Shown: piece after piece, positions 13,601-16,562 of the stretch
How positions within the stretch are numbered: position 1 is the first letter of the stretch
Layout: the number at the start of each line of letters is the position of its first letter
Assembly: GCA_017413145.1 (NCBI GenBank)
Contig: JAFPUX010000259.1
Coordinates: forward strand, 1 to 16,562
Origin: Kiritimatiellia bacterium
GTDB taxonomy: Bacteria; Verrucomicrobiota; Kiritimatiellia; RFP12; UBA3636
Length of the DNA: 16,562 nucleotides
Direction of reading: 5' to 3'
Translations under genes and position numbers: made by a program
The notes under the pieces: model-generated
Seen by the model: the letters and a program-made list of their open reading frames with translations, nothing else
What the model was told of the DNA's origin: nothing
The model's database searches: none

Positions 13601-15199
13601 CGGCGTCTCGCGGATCGTCTCGCCCTCGTCGCGCGCGACGAGGTAGCTCATCTCGCAGAGGTATTCCGGCAGGAGCGAGCGCGTCGTCTCGCTCGTCGGG
13701 TCCATGAGGAGGTAGGGGTTCGCCGGATCGCCCGAATCGGCCGCGACGATCGCGTGGTTGAAGTAGGGCTGCGGCACCTGCGGGTCCTTGCGCGGGCCGA
13801 CGTTGATGAGGACCGGCCACGCGTCGATCCCCGCCATGCGGAGCATCGCGACGAGCAGGGCGGCCTTGTCGCGGCACACGCCGTAGCGGTTCGCGAACGT
13901 GAGCGAGACGTCGTGCGGCTCGTAGCCCGGCGCCTCGCTCTCCGCCATCGCGCCCATGTAGCGCACTTCGCGGGAAACGAAGTCGAAGAGCGCGCGGATC
14001 GCCGCCTCGCGCTCGTTTGTCGCGGAGCCCGTCGCGGTCGTGACGAGCTCCGCGACCTTGGCCGCCATCGCCCCGTTCGTCGCCGCGAGGTGCGGGGCGC
14101 AGAGGCGGGCGTACCAGCGCGAGAGGGACTCCCAGTCGGGCGCGGTGGAGAGGAGCAGGCGCGCGGTGCAGTCGTAGGCGGGCGGCATGTCCGGCTCGGC
14201 GAAGTAGCGCGGGACGTTTTCCGCGGTCCAGACTTCGGTGACCGTGCCGGCCGCCTCGTTCGTGTGCGCCGCGTGCGTCAGCTCCACGGGGCCCGCGTCG
14301 CGGAACGCGCGGGAACGCAGCGGCATCGACGCCGGGCCGGTGATGCACGCGCCCTGGAAGAGGATCGGGTGGTCGCTCTCGAAGGTGAGATAGTCCGAAT
14401 AGACGCCCTCGCAACGCGGCTTCTTCGCGGTGCGGCGCATCACGAGCTCCACCGTGTCGCCGACCTGCAGGCCGGGCAGCGCGAGCGTGAACGTCTTGTC
14501 GTTCGGGTCGTGGATGTTGCTCGCGAGCGAGCTCGTGTCCGTCGCCTCGGCGAGGTTGGCCGCGAGGTCGACGTCGCGCGCGATGCCGTCCGGCGAAATC
14601 ACCCGCGCGACGAGCACCGTCGTCGATCCGTAGAAGTCGTTGTTCGAGAACGTGAACGTCCGGTTGTTCTCGAGCCCGCGCTGCGTGAGGATCTTGGACA
14701 GGGTCGTCCATGTCGTCGCGTAGGTCCCGTTCGTCTCGTAGCGCGTCTCCTCCCATTCGAACACCGACACCTCGTCCGCATCGGGATAGGCTTCGACGGT
14801 CACGGAAGGAAGGCGGGCGCTCGCGCTCTCGACGGGAAGAGGCTCCACCTCCACTTCGTGGGATTGTTCACCATTGCCACCATTGCCATCATTGTTCACC
14901 AATCCCAAATCAAAATCCAACTCCGCGGACTCCGCGAACTCCGCGTGAAAATCCGACTCCGCGACCTCCGCGGACTCCGCGTGAGAATCCGACTCCGCGA
15001 CCTCCGCGAACTCCGCGTGAGAATCCGACTCCGCGACCTCCGCGGACTCCGCGTGAGTTTCAACCTTCGCGGCGGGTGGTTCGAAATCGTAGTCCCAGTA
15101 GACGGGATCGATCGGGCGCATGCAGAACGAGCAGCAGCCCGTCGTGCAGGCGGCGGCGAGGACGGCGAAGGGAATCGGCAGGCGGAAGGGCTTCTTCAT
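10682..15199 (-). CDS. Giant DUF3857/transglutaminase-like lipoprotein with a duplicated module
   Basis: The 1505-aa product starts with a lipoprotein-like signal peptide (MKKPFRLPIPFAVLAAAC; Cys18 or Cys22 as the modified residue), so it is probably anchored in the outer envelope. Module 1 (about 120-700) is a DUF3857 domain, then a transglutaminase core with the triad C442 (NRYGVCRDKA), H482 (FNHAI) and D500 (LLMDPTSE), then a DUF3858-like beta domain. Module 2 (about 770-1505) repeats this order: AEPNMPPLHRL mirrors AEPDMPPAYDC, and RYGHEADIRILQLAMLRALG mirrors RYGVCRDKAALLVAMLRMAG. In module 2 the catalytic Cys is replaced by Glu1133, so it is probably inactive. Residues 47-97 and about 703-735 are low-complexity inserts encoded by repeat DNA. 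Transglutaminase-fold proteins of this type act as proteases or cross-linkers in the envelope; the substrate is unknown. The ATG at 15199 has no Shine-Dalgarno and fits a leaderless mRNA. Confidence 0.87.
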   Translation of the reverse strand: MKKPFRLPIPFAVLAAACTTGCCSFCMRPIDPVYWDYDFEPPAAKVETHAESAEVAESDSHAEFAEVAESDSHAESAEVAESDFHAEFAESAELDFDLGLVNNDGNGGNGEQSHEVEVEPLPVESASARLPSVTVEAYPDADEVSVFEWEETRYETNGTYATTWTTLSKILTQRGLENNRTFTFSNNDFYGSTTVLVARVISPDGIARDVDLAANLAEATDTSSLASNIHDPNDKTFTLALPGLQVGDTVELVMRRTAKKPRCEGVYSDYLTFESDHPILFQGACITGPASMPLRSRAFRDAGPVELTHAAHTNEAAGTVTEVWTAENVPRYFAEPDMPPAYDCTARLLLSTAPDWESLSRWYARLCAPHLAATNGAMAAKVAELVTTATGSATNEREAAIRALFDFVSREVRYMGAMAESEAPGYEPHDVSLTFANRYGVCRDKAALLVAMLRMAGIDAWPVLINVGPRKDPQVPQPYFNHAIVAADSGDPANPYLLMDPTSETTRSLLPEYLCEMSYLVARDEGETIRETPPLPVEGNLLQANTVFTLNGDASADVSTTMSFAGVNDAAYRGYFASIPRDNIRAFFERVLQGVPGAVLTRWELHPAPEELRRSPEPLVATVEYAVAEAARGAEGGRTALLDVPGLPARLAIASRVVGDLGLEKRRFPLVTDYPCGFEETMELRLPRGVSVGSAPEVTFPTDSHAEFAESAESDLDLGFVDNCEQLRFVNNPIVLFQDIPTNAPSGAPGRYRSLKLLRSRYSPEEYQLLRESRVAEERAGRAPILLEGEGVPRLFEGRAFGDGLSNVLARAVEPAPADDTFLEWQRTTVDVSRAPEEWTVETTTCRRILTYAGQRKAGDVTLRWNPATTDLRVTNACVVLPDGTATPVDPKLDLFEGDQEWVAGAPRYPAGKIATVSFPKLAPGCAVEYTVLRRAHDRDLFSFSQTLGSLGSFGEISVTVVGTNETAWSFVVDDPYWKTIADRFPVETTSTETSTTYTVRGGGPGSQVVAEPNMPPLHRLAPVLRASSQTAPERAAALAARMWALSDPATQTNAAALARSLVQEGYDPNVRRRIVFDEYSVVEPGTGPGAAVVAIRDWCAVNLREAGPAYWDLPLSALSPADATLDARYGHEADIRILQLAMLRALGLCDRLGIFAAGTFLRLYDADWDGAPPAARDLSFASPSTFDTIDFSVTEATWGPLSVIGGLSWSLDGATQYAPPLMCRNEGRSCLTVALPPAEAAPDTRVVVVEPDSPGPGEGLWGPVYPGQSGVESEYTIRVREDGSAEIGVSVSHSGCDFEAFRKRYEEILPEERRRDAQRLAAALSQSAKLQGEVVTETPANGPCAKLVFSVEVPDFAVRDGDRLVFRLPGGLPLSPQARERRFPFRRASDDLACTACSVWIPDGWRVAAAPSAVSRGSRRTEWTETTGKDGRRHAKCVKHSPPADRATFEREVSFDEGAGILRVRTQRILDRAEFAPSLFPAFQSDSLRTRGADAETVVLERTP
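13001..13092 (-). repeat. Composite repeat element, second copy, in frame inside the lipoprotein gene
   Basis: A 46-bp AT-rich block (13001-13046) begins GGGATTGTTCACAAA and ends ACAAATCCC, so its ends are inverted repeats of one another; inside it TTGTTCACAA-type words recur. It is followed by three nonamers of the form RACTCCGCG and then TGAGAATC. On the coding strand this reads SHAEFAESAESDLDLGF and continues VDN. The base composition is unlike the flanking GC-rich gene, which supports insertion. Confidence 0.75.
14860..15060 (-). repeat. Composite repeat element, first copy, expanded to a 36-bp tandem array
   Basis: The AT-rich block (14860-14906) again begins GGGATTGTTCAC and ends CAATCCC, with CCATTGCCA words in its middle. 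The nonamer part (about 14918-15060) is expanded into roughly four 36-bp units that encode SHAEFAEVAESD with S/F alternation. It lies just after the lipoprotein signal peptide and forms an acidic linker (residues 47-97). It shares its layout with the copy at 13001-13092. Confidence 0.8.
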
Positions 15200-15206
15200 G
15201 CCTTCG

Positions 15207-15236
15207 ATTCTAGCGGAGTCCCCGCGCGTTCCGCAA
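15207..15236 (-). promoter_or_regulatory. Promoter of the lipoprotein/DUF523 operon, probably leaderless
   Basis: On the minus strand TTGCGG (15231-15236) and TAGAAT (15207-15212) are 18 nt apart. The -10 box ends 7 nt before the ATG at 15199, the same distance as at gspE. This sets the start codon and implies no 5' leader. It is divergent from the tRNA promoter about 65 nt away. Confidence 0.65.
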
Positions 15237-15300
15237 GCGAAAACGGCCGCGGGACGGCAAACGGCCGGTCCGCCGCGTCGCCGGACGCGCGGGATTTCGG

Positions 15301-15330
15301 TTGACACGGCGGGGGCGTTTCGGCTAGACT
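15301..15330 (+). promoter_or_regulatory. Promoter of tRNA-Gly
   Basis: A consensus TTGACA (15301-15306) and TAGACT (15325-15330) are 18 nt apart. The -10 box ends 15 nt before the mature tRNA, leaving a short 5' trailer for RNase P to remove. Confidence 0.75.
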
Positions 15331-15345
15331 CGCCCCCATTCCGCC

Positions 15346-15419
15346 GCGGGTGTAGTTCAACGGTAGAATGGAAGCTTCCCAAGCTTCAGGCGAGGGTCCG
15401 ACTCCCTTCACCCGCTCCA
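15346..15419 (+). tRNA. tRNA-Gly(CCC)
   Basis: The 74-nt gene folds as a full cloverleaf. The acceptor stem GCGGGTG pairs perfectly with CACCCGC, the discriminator is T and CCA is encoded. The anticodon stem GAAGC/GCTTC holds the loop TTCCCAA, giving anticodon CCC. The D loop keeps G18G19. The overall sequence is close to the E. coli glyU gene from memory. One oddity: the T loop reads TCCGACT rather than TTCGANT, so the position that normally becomes pseudouridine 55 is C. Confidence 0.95.
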
Positions 15420-15429
15420 TTTCCGGCCG

Positions 15430-15460
15430 CGGCGCCGGCCGCCCCGCGCGGCCGGCGCCG
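15430..15460 (+). terminator. GC-rich hairpin after tRNA-Gly, probable terminator
   Basis: The arms 15430-15442 and 15448-15460 form a perfect 13-bp GC stem around a 5-nt loop, 10 nt after the tRNA. Only a broken T-run (TTCCGCTTCC) follows, so termination may be partial and some reading into the next gene is possible. Confidence 0.5.
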
Positions 15461-15487
15461 TTCCGCTTCCGAGGAGACTCCGCCGCC

Positions 15488-16480
15488 ATGTCCTTCACAG
15501 CCGACGACTCGTTCGCGCACCGCGGACGCCGCTTCCCGCGAAAGGGTGTCGCGGCCCTTCTCGCCCTTCTCGCCGCGGCGGCCGCCGCGATCGCCTCGTG
15601 GCTCGTCCCGGAACGCACGCCGGACGTCCCGCCCGGCCTGTGCGTGGACTCCTGGAACATGGAGTGGTTCCCCTCCGGCTACCTCGAACCGCAGTCGCCG
15701 TCCGCCGAGGCGCGGCGCATCCGCGCGGCCGCGCGCGCCGTCCGGCGCGCCGGCGTGCCGGACGTGCTGCTCGTGCAGGAGATCCGCAACCCCGCGACCT
15801 GCCGGGCGTTCGCCGGAGCGATCGGCGACCCGGCGTTCCGGCCCGTCGTCTGCTCGGGGTTCTGGAACAGCCCGACGAACGTCTCGCTCCAGCAGCTCGC
15901 GATCTTCTCGCGTCTTCCGTGCCGGACGAACGGCTGGGAACGCTGGGCCGCGCGCGATTTCGTCTACCCGCCGCGCGGGTACGCGTGGGCGGTGCTCGAC
16001 ACGGCGGACGGACCGGTCGCGTTCTTCGACGTCCACCTCAAGAGCAACTTCATCCCCGAAGGGCAGGACGTGGAGCAGCAGACCGTCCTGAACCGCCTCA
16101 AGCGGCAGCTCTCCGCCGAGCAGGTCCTCGCGCACGTCGCGCGGATGCGGGCCGAGGGCGTCGGCGGCGAGCCGCTCGCGGGCGTCGTGCTCGCGGGCGA
16201 CTTCAACGTCGCCGCCGAGGACCCGCGCTTCGCGGACGAGACGACGCTGCGGCAGGTCCTCGAGTCCGGCCTGCGCGACGCCTTCGAGGGCATTCCGGAA
16301 GCGGACCGGCCGACGCTGCCGGCGAACGACTTCTACCCGCCCGCGACGTTCGACCACCTGTACTACGCCGGCCTCGGGGAGCCGGTGCTCCGCGCCGTCC
16401 TCCCGCACACGTCCGTTTCCGACCACAGTCCGGTCCGGGCGGTCTTCCCGACGAACGCGCCGGCGGCGGCCGCCCCCTGA
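15488..16480 (+). CDS. Endonuclease/exonuclease/phosphatase (EEP) family protein, membrane-anchored or exported
   Basis: The 330-aa protein has a basic N terminus and a hydrophobic segment (about 20-40, GVAALLALLAAAAAAIASWL), so it is exported or anchored in the inner membrane with the catalytic domain outside. EEP motifs appear in the family order: SWNMEW (N57), VQEIRN (E98), FFDVHLKSN (D181, H183), GDFN (D238, N240), FDHLYY (D289, H290) and SDHSP (D312, H313). This is a full metal-dependent phosphodiesterase active site of the DNase I/nuclease/phosphatase fold. Whether the substrate is DNA, a phospholipid or a sugar phosphate cannot be read from the sequence. The ATG at 15488 follows GAGGAG with an 11-nt gap, which is long. 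It starts 68 nt after the tRNA. Confidence 0.88.
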   Translation: MSFTADDSFAHRGRRFPRKGVAALLALLAAAAAAIASWLVPERTPDVPPGLCVDSWNMEWFPSGYLEPQSPSAEARRIRAAARAVRRAGVPDVLLVQEIRNPATCRAFAGAIGDPAFRPVVCSGFWNSPTNVSLQQLAIFSRLPCRTNGWERWAARDFVYPPRGYAWAVLDTADGPVAFFDVHLKSNFIPEGQDVEQQTVLNRLKRQLSAEQVLAHVARMRAEGVGGEPLAGVVLAGDFNVAAEDPRFADETTLRQVLESGLRDAFEGIPEADRPTLPANDFYPPATFDHLYYAGLGEPVLRAVLPHTSVSDHSPVRAVFPTNAPAAAAP

Positions 16481-16495
16481 CGCCGGTTCCGCCGG

Positions 16496-16562
16496 CTACG
16501 CGGGCCGTTCGGCGGCGAGCTCGGGCGAGAGCAGGTTGCCGCGGGCGCGGAGCTCGTCCGCG
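16496..16562 (-). CDS. 3' end of a gene that continues beyond the window
   Basis: On the minus strand the frame enters at the window edge and reads ADELRARGNLLSPELAAERP then A and TAG (16496-16498). The third codon positions are almost all G or C, as in the core genes here, and the peptide looks like a normal charged C terminus. It is convergent with the EEP gene, with 15 nt between stops. The family cannot be told from 21 residues. A 5-bp hairpin (16482-16486 with 16492-16496) lies between the stops. Confidence 0.5.
   Translation of the reverse strand, partial: ADELRARGNLLSPELAAERPA

Noticed and set aside
14907..15060. A second CRISPR-like array of 36-bp units
   Set aside because: The units are contiguous, built of nonamers, and encode a continuous peptide within the lipoprotein gene.
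10877..15304. A plus-strand open frame of more than 1400 codons antisense to the lipoprotein gene
   Set aside because: Its translation is dominated by Arg, Val, Asp and Glu in a mirrored pattern, typical of the strand opposite a GC-rich gene. The minus strand has signal peptide, catalytic triad and promoter.

Overview
The window looks like chromosomal DNA of a GC-rich Gram-negative bacterium, most likely from the Planctomycetes-Verrucomicrobia-Kiritimatiellae-Lentisphaerae group. This is inferred from protein style, not from a marker gene. Clues are a T2SS/type IV pilus type ATPase, a very large DUF3857/transglutaminase lipoprotein with in-frame 'HAEFAEVAESD' peptide arrays, cytoplasmic BspA-type leucine-rich repeats, and a 24-residue 'CDWTKLDG-DW--LLREHPEFADK' repeat protein.

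Layout. (1) 208-1905, plus strand: gspE/pilB-type ATPase in very GC-rich core DNA (47 G/C in bases 361-420), with a promoter so close to the ATG that the mRNA is probably leaderless. (2) 1883-9828, minus strand: a codirectional run of at least eight genes, read from right to left. They are a 66-aa beta-repeat protein, two small membrane proteins, a PIF1-like helicase, the CDW repeat protein, a 109-aa unknown, a BspA-type LRR protein and a Sel1-like protein. The DNA here is less GC-rich (27 G/C in bases 6481-6540). A promoter of the same type as the core ones lies at 10095-10123. The stretch 9829-10223 holds this promoter, a possible decayed reading frame and three hairpins. This is the accessory part of the window. 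(3) 10224-15199, minus strand: a giant transglutaminase-like lipoprotein and a DUF523 protein joined by a GTGA overlap. (4) 15301-16480, plus strand: tRNA-Gly(CCC) with its own promoter and a strong hairpin, then a membrane-anchored endonuclease/exonuclease/phosphatase-family protein. The window ends in the last 21 codons plus stop of a minus-strand gene.

How it fits together. The core genes have unrelated housekeeping roles: secretion or pilus assembly, glycine decoding, envelope protein processing. In the minus-strand accessory run, at least three successive genes encode scaffold-like repeat proteins downstream of a helicase and two small membrane proteins. That suggests a shared but unknown process. 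No recognised nuclease, toxin, reverse transcriptase, integrase or transposase is present, so calling it a defence system would be speculation.

The clearest non-gene signals are the shared promoter pattern TTGCGN-N17/18-TAGANT followed by exactly 7 nt and a start codon, and a composite repeat element (AT-rich palindrome plus CTCCGCG nonamers) inserted in frame at two places in the lipoprotein gene.
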